From NCBI GenBank assembly GCA_008360975.2, contig CM039183.1:39547850-39611849 (forward strand): a stretch of DNA of 64,000 bases, read 5' to 3'. This DNA is from Lichenostomus cassidix. Taxonomy: Eukaryota > Chordata > Aves > Passeriformes > Meliphagidae. Position 1 is the first letter of the stretch. Every line of letters begins with the position of its first letter. The notes below the pieces were generated by a model. The model was not told the origin of the DNA. It made no database searches and saw only the letters and a list, made by a program, of their open reading frames with translations. A program made the position numbers and the translations under genes. Shown one piece after another: positions 1 through 11,952 of the stretch.

Positions 1-164
1 TGAAAAAAAGAGGGATTCATTACAAGAAGCTAGTGTCTAAAAGCAGGGAGTTTTATGTAATGGTGACGGTCATCTGATGGTGATATAACTATTCTGAAAT
101 AAAGGTATAAACCGAGGTTTAAATATCATAATTAAGAATAAATTATCTTTTTTTCTTGTTTCAG
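1..164 (+). other. SMOC2: SMOC2 intron, 3' part (left edge of window)
   Basis: AT-rich non-coding sequence running into a pyrimidine-rich tract and TTTCAG at about 147-164, which is the 3' splice site of the next exon. The exon that precedes it lies outside the window. A second AG at 171-172 would shift the frame by 8 nt and is not a likely acceptor. Confidence 0.85.
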
Positions 165-439
165 GGTTTCAGAGCCTGATCCAAATCATACTCTGGAAGA
201 GAGAGTTGTCCACTGGTATTTCAAACAGCTAGATAAAAATTCCAGTGGTGATATTGGCAAGAAGGAAATCAAGCCATTTAAGAGATTCCTAAGAAAGAAA
301 TCAAAGCCCAAAAAATGTGTGAAGAAGTTTGTGGAATACTGTGATGTGAACAACGATAAGTCCTTGTCAGTTCAAGAATTAATGGGCTGCTTGGGAGTAA
401 CAAAAGAAGAAGGTAAAGCAGAAACAAAGAAACGCCATA
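165..439 (+). CDS. SMOC2: SMOC2 internal exon: EF-hand pair of the extracellular calcium-binding domain
   Basis: This exon encodes most of the C-terminal EC (SPARC-like) domain of SMOC2, a secreted matricellular glycoprotein that binds calcium and matrix or heparan sulfate partners and modulates growth-factor signalling. The frame starts at 166 (G165 completes the previous codon) and runs 91 codons plus one base. Two canonical EF-hand loops are visible: DKNSSGDIGKKE at 232-267 and DVNNDKSLSVQE at 343-378, each with Asp at position 1 and Glu at 12. Two cysteines (codons at 316-318 and 340-342) flank the second hand's entering helix, as in the SPARC/SMOC disulfide. Between the hands lies a very basic stretch (RKKSKPKK). 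The string CVKKFVEYCDVNND, with MGCLGV after it, separates SMOC2 from SMOC1 as I remember those proteins. The acceptor is TTTCAG|G at 164/165 and the donor is CATA|GTAAGAG at 439/440. If the donor is not used, the frame stays open to a stop at 526-528. Confidence 0.96.
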
Positions 440-2800
440 GTAAGAGCCTTTTCTGTCTGTCTTTTTCACTAGATTCTTCAAAACTTATGAAGTCTGAAAT
501 TTGTATGTGCCAGAATTATACAAAATAAAAGAATTCACCTGTCTGCAGTTAATGCAGCTGTTGCTTAGGACAGATGGCTGGAAAGTTGCTTCTGGATCAC
601 TTTGCTCTGACAGAAGCAAAAACTTCCCATTGATTCTGACCATTAAATGTATTACAGTGGGAAACCTAAGAGGATATGATAACAGTCATCAGAAATCCAG
701 TTTAGTGTTGTTATTATAGAGCTTTGTTCCAAATGAGTGGAAGTATCACACCTGTGCTTTTTGGATTCCTGGAAGGAAGCACATGGCTGAGCTTTCTAAT
801 GAGTTCTCATTTCTCAAATGTGGTTTAGAGATGCAGAGAGGAATGTGGTCATCTGCCAAACAGGTGGAATGACTGCTAATACACAGCCATCTTTCCTTGC
901 TGCCAAACTGCTAGGAAGGGGAACAACTAACTACAGACTACAATAAACCCTGCAGAGTTCAATTACACAATTCCTGAAAATGGGCAAAAATTTAAAAACC
1001 AAATAAATTTTAAACAGCTGCAGTAGATCCCCATACTGTAAAAAGTTGTAGAAGAATGAATATAGGTTAATTGTTTTGTCTGGTACCTTAAAATGAAGTG
1101 AGGACAGTAGAACAAAGGTCTCATTAGTTGTATTCGTGTCTAGAAAGGGAATACTGCAGAAAGACAGATGTCCACATTTTACCAATAAAGTAAATTGTTT
1201 ATGGCTCACAGTAACACATTTGACAAAACAAGTGTCAATCAGATCCAGGATTTTTTTCCTGTGGCTTTTATTTTGTTGACCTCATAATGATACCTTGCAA
1301 TTCTCACCTAGATGATGCAGGTTAAAAAAATATATATGAAGGTGGATGACTTTTGTTATCTTTATACTATAAATGTGAAAATTTAAACACTTCTGTCCTG
1401 CTGCAGCAGGCACTCCTAGGGCTTCAGATAGATGAAATTTGGGTCCAAAATTCCTGTGTAGGAGGTAAAGGAAAGCCATAGAAAGACTGAAAGCAAACCC
1501 CAGTTTTTTCTCTTCATATTCCAGTGAAAAAAAACCCCAAAGATTAGATAAACTGCCTGTTTTGGAAACAAAAATTGTAAGAGGCGTGAAATCACATGAA
1601 GATCACACACAGATTTGGCTGAAGTAAAAATTACATCCACCATAACTGGAGTTTTGTAATAGGTCTCCTCCAAAAAATCTCTTCAATAATGAGAACATTC
1701 AACTTTGGAATGAAAAATAAATCTCAGAAGTTTGTAATTGAAACACTAATGGTGTCTAGTTGGAAAAAAGTTCTTAACCAAATCATTGGGTTGCTTTACT
1801 AGCAATACATAGTTTTAAGAACAAGACAATAAAAATTACTTTTGTTGGAATACCATTATTCTGTTTCTCTTGCTTTATAATTAAAATTTCCTTTCTGATA
1901 ATCCTTTCACTTGCACAAATGAAATCAATTGCCACTTCACTGCAGTTAGAGTTACATTTCTATGAAAATAGGAGACTGTTGTCACCTGAGGTGTGAGATC
2001 CGTACTAAGGAGGTGATTCTGTATCATTTTGTGTGAGTCCCAGGTGTCTTGAGTGAGAACAATTTGAAGCAACATAAAAGTCAGAGAGCTGCAAAGCATG
2101 CTTTCTAAGGGGAGTGCTAGTTGTTGCAGCATTTTTTAAGGTGCAATTTTGTTCCCCCTTGTTCTGGTACAGCTTATTTGACTCACAGACTGACATGGAA
2201 AACCAAGAAAGCAAGTTGCTCCCTACCCTAACAATTTTGCTTGTGAAGATGAATGGGCTAGCAAATTAATTTAGATTTTGAGGGTTTATTGTCCCTATTT
2301 TGTGCACTGTCTTTGAAAGTAAGAAACTTAAAAATCTGTGATAACCTTGTTGTTTTACAGATTAAATTTGAACAATATCTTTAACTTGTAGAGCTGCTTC
2401 TGTGCAATATCTTTAATCAAAGTGAATGCTTTCCACACAGTCTGCTTGTCCATGCTTCTTTACTGGCAGGGGTAATAGACTATATTTACTACTAAAGATT
2501 TAATAAGTTTTAAATGCTCAACCTTGACTAGATGCAATCTCCTAAGAAAATGTGACATATTAACTGGCAGGAGATGTTATTGTTCAATTTTCAGAAAACT
2601 CCTTGAAAGAAGCAACACCTGTATTAAGGAAAAAAAAGAGGGGATGTGTCAACAAAAGCTTTGTAATATTTTATGTCATTTATTGAAAGCTGTGTACTTA
2701 CTTGGCTCTAAAAAATATATTTTCAGAATGAGGGCATCAGTACTTGAGGATAACTCACAAAAATTATATTTATAATGTTTTCTTTCCCCTCCTTTAGCAG
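440..2800 (+). other. SMOC2: SMOC2 intron between the EF-hand exon and the tail exon
   Basis: A roughly 2.36-kb intron bounded by GTAAGAG at 440 and the acceptor CTCCTTTAGCAG ending at 2797 or 2800. It contains no recognisable repeat or exon. Short open frames inside it have no homology that I recognise. Confidence 0.85.
2795..2800 (+). promoter_or_regulatory. SMOC2: NAGNAG tandem 3' splice site
   Basis: The bases TAGCAG give two acceptors 3 nt apart. The distal one (exon from 2801) gives KKRH-T-P-R, matching the mammalian SMOC2 tail TPR that I remember. The proximal one (exon from 2798) gives KKRH-T-A-P-R, adding one alanine without changing frame. The motif is read directly. Whether both sites are used is unknown. 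Confidence 0.7.
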
Positions 2801-2841
2801 CCCCTAGAACCAACACTGAGAGCACTTCATCCAGCAGGCAG
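2801..2841 (+). CDS. SMOC2: SMOC2 small exon: Ser/Thr-rich C-terminal tail
   Basis: A 41-nt exon that completes the Thr codon split by the previous donor (A|CC) and then reads PRTNTESTSSRQ before a consensus donor CAG|GTGAGT at 2841/2842. The mammalian SMOC2 tail as I remember it reads TPRGHAESTSNRQ, so length, phase and most residues agree. The segment lies after the EC domain, is polar and Ser/Thr-rich, and continues the basic KKRH stretch. It is probably disordered. The start at 2801 was chosen over 2798 because of this agreement. Confidence 0.92.
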
Positions 2842-5547
2842 GTGAGTATTGAGGAGAGCAAGATCTCCCTTTCTGCCTCTCCCAGCTGAATTTCTTGGGG
2901 TTTTAGCAATTATCATTGCAGATTCAAACTGCATTGATCTGCTACTCTGCAGAGTTGCCAGAAAAATGTAGAGCAGCATCCCAATTAACAAATTTTGACT
3001 TAAGTTTTTTCTAGGGAAAGCTAAATCAGTCAATTACAGGTGCAGAGTAAATGTGCATAATGTGCAAAGTGTATTAGGTTTGCATGTGGAAGTTCCTGGA
3101 AAGTGTAAGTTGACATATAGGATAATTTGATGAGTGTAATTGAGCCCTGGTGAGTCTTCTGCATTCCTGAATGACAGCATTCCCTTACGCTTTTCAATGT
3201 GCACTGCTTTGTCTTCACTTAAACTTTGCTTTAGCTGAATTCTGTCAATTTTCCTTTTTGTCACACTACAGACACAAACTTACATTCATTGAAATGAACA
3301 AAGCCATGCCTTTCCAATGCCCTGTGAGAATCCATACATTTCACAAACCCCATTGAATTATTATATGGTGGCTTAAAACACCTTTTAAAATCTTAGTGCA
3401 ATGAAAAGAGCTGTCACTTTCAAATGCCTTTCCTGGCTGAGCAAAATGATGTTGGAGAACTAGGATTTGCATCAGTCTGCTAATGTAGGTTTAAACTACA
3501 GTTGTGGAATGATTGGACAAATAAAATGTCAAGTGCCCTGACAACATAATCCCTTTTTTTAATCCATTTTCTGCAAAGACTTGATCTTGTTTTTCAAAAT
3601 AACACCGGTGTATGTCATCCTTGGAGGCTTGGCTGCTCAAGCTGCTCAGAGTGGAAAAAAGGCACAAAAGCAGAGGTTTAAAATGAAGGAAAGGTGCACT
3701 TTGAAAAGAAGGGGCTCAAGTGAAAGTCCAGGAAAATAGTTTTTTAAAAAGTGGTTTTTAATTTGTGTTTGCCTATTTTTAATAATCATTAATTCTGAAG
3801 AAAAATTTTCTGGGCAATATTGGCATACCTTCCTGGTACTTTTGCATGGTCTTCAAGGAGAGCTTGTGAGTCAGTTATTTGACTGGTCTAGTAAAAGAGC
3901 CATCTTCACACTATTCTTACCTCACTATTGTATTAGTTAGAAGACTTAAATTACTCATGCTCACAAAAGCATCAGTAAATGATAAACTGGTTACAAATTA
4001 TTCGTGTTTGTAAGAACATTCATATTGTAAGAACAGCTCAGGTAATGCTGAATCTATGAAAATAGGAATTTGGCTAAAAATATACCAAAACCCTAGTTGT
4101 GGTAAATGCCTTCCCATCTATTATAAAGTTAGATCAATTTGTTAGAAACTAAATCCAAGGTGAACCTACCCACAAGCCAAGAGAAATCTTCCTTCAAAGT
4201 TGCTCATCAATTTGTTCCTTTTTTAATCTCTGATTTGTTTGATATTTGGTTTGCACTTCCCAAGGCAATATCATCATTGGTTATGGGTTCTACCAGAGAC
4301 CTCCTACATACCTTTGATGGAATATAAAATATTCTCACAGCTACAAGGATGTGATAAGTTAGTTTGTTTAAACAAGTGTTTGTGGTCCTAATTTTTCAGG
4401 TTTCCCCCAAAAACCACTTATGCTTTAAACAAGACAGCCTGAAAACAATTATCCAATCAGAGCTCCAAAGCATTCAGAGGGGTTACTTTAATTGTATAAT
4501 GACAATTACTGGCACATGTACATTACACTTGAAGCATGACAAGCCTTCTCCCCTTTCTGGTTATCTGATACTGACTTGCAGAATCGGTAATAAAATTGTC
4601 CTTAGAACATCTACCTTTTTTAATTTTGTCCAATAATTTTGCTGAGTCAGCTTCAATTATTTTAAGAGCTGTCGCTGACAAATGATAGCCTGAAATTAAG
4701 GTTGGCTAAGAAAACCATCTGTTGGCAGTTTCATACTTGAACAATACATGGCTGCAAATGCAGAAGGTGGTTTTCATCACAGAAGTTCTCACTTGGGAGG
4801 AAGCTACTGAAAACTGTAGAAACTGCTCAAAGGAAACCACCCATCTAAGAAGGCCTGATCAGGTTTGCACCACTCAGGAAACACACACTCAAAAGCTCAC
4901 CCTCTAATATTTTTTGCAGCAGTTTAGTTATATCTATGCTTATGTGTGCTGTGGCACGTGTTTTTTCACATATTTGCAAATCTGTCTGCACACACACATA
5001 CAAGTTTACTGTAAGAAAGCAGATAGAGAAAGATACAGTAATATGCTGACAGAGCCACAGCTCCAAAAGAGGTCAAATAGGGGATGGGTCTGACAGGATT
5101 TTGGTATATTTCCCTTGCTCAGCTCCACCCTGTCCAACAAACACACATACACGCTGTCAGGGAGACCTAGAGGGTCTTTTGCAGCCCAGCTAGAAGTTTA
5201 TAAGGGAACCATAGATTGCTTGTGAGGCTTTGGCCAGCAGCCCATTCCTTATACATCACATGCCATAGAAGGTATATTGCACCAGGGACTTGCCCAGGCA
5301 GTTGCTAAAATGGTGTGTTTGACAGGTATAGATTTAAAGGGGCCATAGGTAAGTAGTCAAGATGTTGCTCGTACCTTTGCTCATAAATGCTCTGAATGAC
5401 TACAGGGCAGGAATTTTTTATTCTCTATATATATTTGTGCAGTACTCTCCTGAGAGTGACATGTGGGCACTGCTGAAAAATACAGATAGATTACTGGACT
5501 AATTTAAAAGATCATTATTAATGCAAATTTTTCCAACTTCCTTTCAG
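2842..5547 (+). other. SMOC2: Last SMOC2 intron
   Basis: A roughly 2.7-kb intron from GTGAGTATT at 2842 to CCAACTTCCTTTCAG at 5547. It is AT-rich and I see no identifiable transposon in it. Short CA-rich runs occur near 4989-5003 and 5140-5153. Confidence 0.85.
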
Positions 5548-5571
5548 CAAGTTTCTAAGAAGCAAGGGTGA
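5548..5571 (+). CDS. SMOC2: SMOC2 terminal coding exon, last seven codons and stop
   Basis: After a good acceptor (CTTCCTTTCAG, ending at 5547) the frame carried over from the previous exon reads QVSKKQG and then TGA at 5569-5571. Mammalian SMOC2 ends in PRKQG as I remember it, so the bird version would be two residues longer with the same basic KQG ending. Phase 0 agrees with the upstream exon, which ends in a complete CAG codon. The nearby alternative AG at 5550-5551 would break the frame. The following sequence has the look of a conserved 3'UTR. Two other strong acceptors downstream (32364 and 40639) were considered and rejected. Confidence 0.82.
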   Translation, partial: QVSKKQG

Positions 5572-7135
5572 ACACCTTACTGATCCAAGGCAGATCTCTT
5601 TGACATGTGGGAGATTTCCTCACCAAAAGGCAATAAAAACAACTGTAGTATTTGCACTTTGTACTTAAAAATGTAAATTCACTTTGTAGAAATGAAATAT
5701 TTAAACAGACCTTTTTTTAATCTGTGAAAATGTAATGGCTAGTTTTAAAAAATTATCACATACAATGTATGTGTATTCTTTTGTTGTCTGAAATATGTAA
5801 AACATGTTGGAGATGTAAAAGTTTGCATTTAAACCATTTAAAAAAATTAATTTGGCAAGCAGTAGCATAGAAATCTGATTCTATGTATTTTGGTTTCAAT
5901 AGTATGTCTTATTTTTCTTAATACTGTCATTTAAGTAGAGTTATGCTGAAAAATCTACTGTATTCTCAATTTTGTCCAAGCAGTGTTGAATGTTTCAGGT
6001 TTGCAGGACTGAGAGAATTGTGTAAATTGCTTTTTACTTGGTTTTGCAGTTTTGAACTGAACAGATTTCTCATCGGTGGCAATATTTTGTTTCATTTTGT
6101 TTTTATTGTAATTATTAAGCTTTCCAAAGGTCATGCAATGAGAATACAACCACTAATGGATTCAAAAAACAGTTATTCTACTTGGGATGCTTATAGAAAA
6201 ATGTATCCTTTTATCAATTTTTGAAGTGCCTTTTTTTGTAAGTTTGGGTAGGATTTTTCTCCTGTTTGCTTCCACTTGAGTCATTAACACAGCAAACCAA
6301 AAAGGAGTAAGGTGGATTATAATGTCACTCCAGTCTGGTTCAGCCTAAAAGCATGTTTCCATGGTCAGTGCAAAGCAGGAGAAGAGTTTATATGGGTCAG
6401 GATTGTAAATCTTACTGTAGTGACAGGGAAGGATAAGCCTTTTTTCCCTCCACCTGGCTACCCCTATCAATTCTTTGGCTTGCCTGGGGGATTAGGGGAG
6501 GGGCTACTCACATCACTCCTGCCTGAGGCTTTTTATTTGCTGCCTGAAGAAAGTTATCAAAGGTTTTCATACTTTCTCCAAAATTTTTCATCATTTTCCT
6601 CCCAATGCTTTCTTTTTTTTTAATATGTATGTCTGAGGGGAATAAGAACTTATGGATGTGAATTTAGAGCAGGGGACCCAAATGAAAAAGTTCTGCTCTT
6701 GAACAACTGTGAGTTACAAGCAGCTGGGTTGATCAATGCAGTGGCAGAGGGACTGCTGGCATCTCGGAGCTGACATGAGAAGGGAGGAATGTAGCAGCGA
6801 GCAGTGATTTCATTATGGTTTGTTTAAATAATGTGTGGGATCTGACATGGGACTAGCTAATCATAGCAGCATTCTGGCTTGAGCTTGTACCTGGAAAAGC
6901 TTTTTGTGAATCAATAGGTTTCTTTTCAGTTCCAACATATTCTGCAGTGATAGGAAACACTGTCTGCAATGGAATTGTACCCCAGAAATTGTGTACTCTA
7001 AGCTCTGGCAACAGGAGAAACCAAGATGCAACTCTGTGTTATCTTGTATTTTTGTTTTAAAAACTATTTGTTATTCTTTTATAAGCTTTGAATTTAATCT
7101 TCTTTATAGATTAAAGATTGGTATGTTATCAAACT
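5572..7135 (+). other. SMOC2: SMOC2 3'UTR (end approximate)
   Basis: AT-rich sequence following the stop. The stretch at about 5640-5800 (TATTTGCACTTTGTACTT, then TTCACTTTGTAGAAATGA) resembles the mammalian SMOC2 3'UTR as I remember it, but I could not align it. The 3' end is a guess: an ATTAAA at 7110-7115 would give a UTR of about 1.5 kb, which is close to the mammalian length I recall. The AATAAA at 5632-5637 would give a UTR of only about 80 nt. Further AATAAA motifs at 8638-8643 and near 8827 and 9635 could be used instead. Confidence 0.45.
7110..7115 (+). promoter_or_regulatory. SMOC2: Candidate polyadenylation signal ATTAAA
   Basis: ATTAAA lies in an AT-rich context about 1.54 kb after the SMOC2 stop, followed within 30-40 nt by GT-rich sequence (TTGGTATGTT, then TGTGCTGGTG). 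It is chosen on UTR length and motif only. Other signals nearby cannot be excluded. Confidence 0.35.
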
Positions 7136-9711
7136 GTGCTGGTGACTTTTCTTTTACAACACAGAGAGATGTTTGGGAGCAGATACACACAGTGGTGACT
7201 TCACTGCTTTGAGTTTACAAGAAACCTCACCACCTCCCATTGTATCCATCTTCTTCGCTTGCCTTTATTGAATTCTCTTTTAAGGTCATTCATTTCTTAG
7301 TCATACCACTGATTCCTCAAAATTCTCTATATAGCTTCAACTTGGTCTCTTACTTCTCAGCAAAGTACAATGTGGCATAAATAGAAATGACATCTTTTCC
7401 CCTCAATGTCAGCGTGAGCTGCTGGGCAACTTTCAGCCTGGCTGGAAACAATGAGGAGAGAGAGGCGAACCCTCAGAATTCACAGGTCCTGGTTAGGTGG
7501 TCACAGTATGGTTAATAGCAGTATTGTGTAAGAAGCATCTAATTCCATCACTGTCACCTTTGGAGACAATATAAACATAGGCTAACAATTTTTTTGCAAT
7601 GTCCATGTTTTGAAAATTCACCCCATTTAAAATTGAGAGGTTGTGTGGAGTGACAGATTTGGACTAGAAACACAATTATATGATGAGTAGCCTTTAAAAC
7701 TAATCAAAATGATGCAAGTGAATGCTAAAGGCACTTTTAGTCTTTTATCCAAAGACTTTGACAACACAGAGTCATTTAACAACTCTACGATTAAAACATG
7801 AGGTGTTTCCTCTTTGTATACATTTCTGTGTCATCACTTTTATGATTTATTTCAATTACCAGTGATTACACCATTTGAATATAAGTAAAACTGACTTCTC
7901 AATAGTTCCAGTTAGAGTCCAGACCCCTAATGGAATCATACTTGCAAGCTGGCTTAATTCACCTTGGGTTCGTGTATCTCCCGTATGTCCACAGGATATT
8001 TAAACTCAGGTAAATGTTCTAGCTGTAACCAGGAATAGCCCTGATACCAAAAAGTAATCCATGAGGATAGGCTCTTAGGCTCACACTACATTACCAGTGT
8101 TTATTATTTACACAGTAATTAATTAGTTCTAGTTTTTACCCATGTGTAACAATTTAGTTTCAATTTTCATTCTGTTACTGAAAACACAACTTATATTCTG
8201 CTTTTCATTGACTAACATTTGTTCTAGTTCCAGCTCTTGCTGAACACGTTTGCTTAGAGCTTTTCTAAGGCTGTAAATAGAAGACTGTAAAGTTTAAAAA
8301 ATATGTATGTATTCAGTGACTTGTCCAGCCTATTGCAATGTCCATTAGTCAACAGGCCACACAGTGAGAAATGTACCATATTTTGTCAACACTTTGGAAA
8401 ACTTTCTCATTTTGTTCCCATCCCTAAATATGGGCCAATTTCATAGTTCAAGTTTTAGCAAAAACACTTAATTCTCAGTCTTCTCCCAGTCTAAAAAAAT
8501 GTGTAGCTTTCAGGTGTTCATTTTGTAGAACTGGGACCTGGATGAATGCTCTCCAAATGACAATTCTTCTTGTTAATGTCATTTCAGACATTGAAGTACT
8601 GAAACAGAGAAGACTTTAACAATACTCACTACATATAAATAAAGAAATACACTGTACTTTTTTATTTGGACCAGGTTTTTGCCCTTCATAAGTGCCATAA
8701 GCCAATGGAGAAAGCAGGCATTCCTAGAAAGCTGGAAGGAAAACAAAAATACAAATTGATTCATAAAAGATATTTAAATGTTTCCAAGATTTGATAGGTG
8801 TAATTAATATTTCCCTTTTACAGTAGTAATAAAAGATGGATTAACAGAGGTTAAGAAATCTTTGCTGGCAAAGATAATGTAGTTGTCCCTTTTAAATATT
8901 TACAATGGCATGTTATATAGCTACGTTACAGAAACTAATGTTTCTAAGAGTCTTTAATGCCAAAAGTGAAAGGTTTATTACTTTTGTTTCCTTTAGAATG
9001 GCAAATTGATGTAATTTTGGAGTAATTACTTTGACATTAAATAGGAACCAACTAAGTTTATTGATGTCTCAAACATCAGAATGATTGTAGTAAATTATTG
9101 ATGCAAACTGTACTCTTATATATGTTACTTTTTTCTTTAAACAAAAGCTTATGTGGAAAGCATTCAGAACAACGCATTTCTCTAGAACATCCAACAAGGG
9201 GAATAACAGGAAGAGAGGTCTATTTTTATCTAGGTTAATGATAGAAATATATTATATATTCAGTATTTTGCCTCTACTATATCCACCTTCCCTTTTTTGT
9301 CATACACTTTGTCATCTGACTTACGTCACCAATGGTGCACAAGGCTTTTTGGAAGGGAAGATAATGAAATGAGAGTCCACTCTGTGCATATGAACAATGT
9401 TTTCCATAAAATAGTCATCAGAGTCATCCTCTCTATAGATATTGTCTTTACTCAACATAGGATTTCTTGCTTCATAACAAATATAGAATCCTTCTTTGCT
9501 CAGGCATGGGATCCATTCTTAGCTAAATGGGTACTTTATGAAGAAAATCACTCATAAAAGATGAGCACAGTCTCTGGGATTGTATGTGGACTGCTGCAAT
9601 TTTTTTATTAAGCACTAATAACAATTAACTGTTAATAAAGATTTATAAAAGCCATTCGGTATATGAAGTGCATCCATGAAGTTCCCTATATTTGTTCTAA
9701 GTAGTCAGTCA

Positions 9712-9770
9712 GGGAAAAAAAAAAAAAGGGAAAAAAAAAAAAAGGGAAAAAAAAAGAAAGAAAAAAAGAG
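9712..9770. repeat. A-tract minisatellite, period 16
   Basis: GGG followed by 13 A is repeated exactly at 9712 and 9728. A third copy at 9744 has GGG and 9 A, then decays into GAAAG-type sequence. The period is 16 nt. Confidence 0.9.
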
Positions 9771-11930
9771 TGGTGAATGAAGCTTCCATTGAGAAACATT
9801 GTTTCACTAAACCATGACTGACTAATTGCATGTGATTGAGGTTTTCCATGAAATTTCACTTTTAAAATTATTTTGTGGTTTAGTGGTTATTTTTATGTTG
9901 GAACTTCTTTTCCTTTATCTAACAAGCATGAAGTGTCAACATGGAAAAGGGACATTTGGACACCTATTTTGTCACAAAATTGGATATTGCAAAAGATAGC
10001 AGCATTCTTGCTCTTCCACAGCTTTAAAAAAATAATCCTATTTTTTTGGAACAAGTCAGGTTTCCAAACATTAAGTTGTCATGCTTCATCTAAGTTTTTG
10101 AGTGCCTTACTACCCCTCTGTGAGGCAGAAAAAATCAGGACTGGGGCTTGATGGGCTGAGATTTAGTACTGAATGCACAAGAAATGTGAAGAAAACTGCA
10201 GTATGGGTAAGGGTTGTTCTATGCAGAGCAGTTGAGACAGTGTGAATTATATGCAGAAATACAAAGGGCATTGTTCCAGCTTGCAAAACGAGCCTGCCGT
10301 GGGACTGATTGCAAACATATTCAAAACCTAAAATATTCTAGCATATCTCTACTTTTACCAGGCATTTCACTCAAAGGCTGATGTGAACCAAAATCCGCTT
10401 TGACCACTGCCCAAGGAACACCTCCAGCTCTGTTGGTGTGTAGCTTCCCAAGTAGTCTTCCTGAATGCACAGCTTGGGTATGGTCTTCTGAGACCCCCAG
10501 GCTGCAATACCAGTGGGACCAAGACCCACAATAAAGAAATGGTGACAGATACTGCAAATTACAGGATATTACTTCATAGCTCAGATTTTTTATCCTGCTG
10601 GGCTGTGATCAACTGAAAACTCCTGCCCTGTATAATCAATGACAAACCCTAACTTCCTGCTTCTTAATCCATCAAATCCATGCTCAGAGTGAGAGACTAT
10701 CATGCTTCAGCTGAGTGGGAGTCACTGTGAGTCACAGCTGAAGAGCATTTGAGAAATACTGTGGCCCCTCAGTAGATGCATGTGCTCAGTTAACTCCCAC
10801 CTACAATTCCCCTTTCTGCTCAGCACCATATGATGGAGCAGTGTCTGCATGCATCAGTTCTTTAGTGCCCTGCAGATATGACCTGTGCTTCTCAGTGTGC
10901 AGCATAATTCTTTGTACTGAATGCTCAGCACTGAGGAAGGAAGCTTGTTCTCTAGCTGTCTCTTGCTGTTGTCCCAGGAAACCTCTTGTATCACTGTTGC
11001 CTTACAAAGGTTTCAAGAAATATTTTGCAACACAAAACATGCAAAGGAAGAGGTGCTGAAGTGGTAGGAAAAAAACCATGCAGTTTAAAAAAGGCTAATA
11101 AAAAAGAGAGAGGAGAAAAAAATTAAGCACAAAAAGAGAAAGAAGAGAAAAATGAAAGTAGGGTCATGGAGACATCCTGAGGAACTGAGGAAGGTGGCCA
11201 GAACTCTGTGCTAAAGCCACATATGGGAATGAAGGAAGAGCAGAAAAAGAGACAGCAAGTAAGGAAGGAGATAGAAGGTAAAAATGGGAGGGGAGCTTAA
11301 AAGGGGAGGAATGGAAACACAGCAAGGACAGAAATGGTAAAGATAGAAAGAAATAGAATGACTAATTAGACAATGAGGAGGAAAGGTCTGAGAAGCCCAG
11401 GGGAGGAAAAGGGACATGTGTGAAAATGAGACAGCACATTTCATTTTTCTGGGCAGAGCATCTCTCTCACACCACATCACATTCTGGCTGGTACAATAAG
11501 TCTATCCTGCCTTTGGATGTTTCCCTGTCCATGCATAAGGTCTGAATTTGGTCCTTGGTATCCCAGTGATTCTAGTGCTTTGTTCCAAAAGACATTTGTT
11601 TTCATAGCCAATCTCAAGCTTCCTTTAGATCCAGAAAGTCTGAGCAACATTTAATGAAAATGTGAAAGAAGAAACCAGCATATTTCTAAACTAAGAGCAG
11701 ACTTGAGCAGAATGAGGAAATCTGAACCACAACAAAGATAAATTTCCTTTTGTATTTCTTATTCAGTAAAGATGCAAGCAAAATGTAATTAGATGCATTT
11801 TTTTAGTTTTTCTTTCATTCATTTTACCAGCAGATCCTCTACAGGCTTTGCTGATACCCTACAGTATAACATTTTCTTTAATCAACACATAGATGACAAA
11901 GGATTACAAGAGTCCTGGATTCTCCTAGTC

Positions 11931-11952
11931 TTTTTTTTTTTTTTTTTTTTTT
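11931..11952. repeat. Poly-T run of 22
   Basis: Homopolymer of 22 T. No retroposed gene or SINE body is visible on either side, so it may be a simple slippage tract. Confidence 0.9.

Noticed and set aside
5632..5637. AATAAA as the SMOC2 poly(A) signal
   Set aside because: It would give a 3'UTR of only about 80 nt, and UTR-like sequence continues well past it. It cannot be excluded as a minor site.
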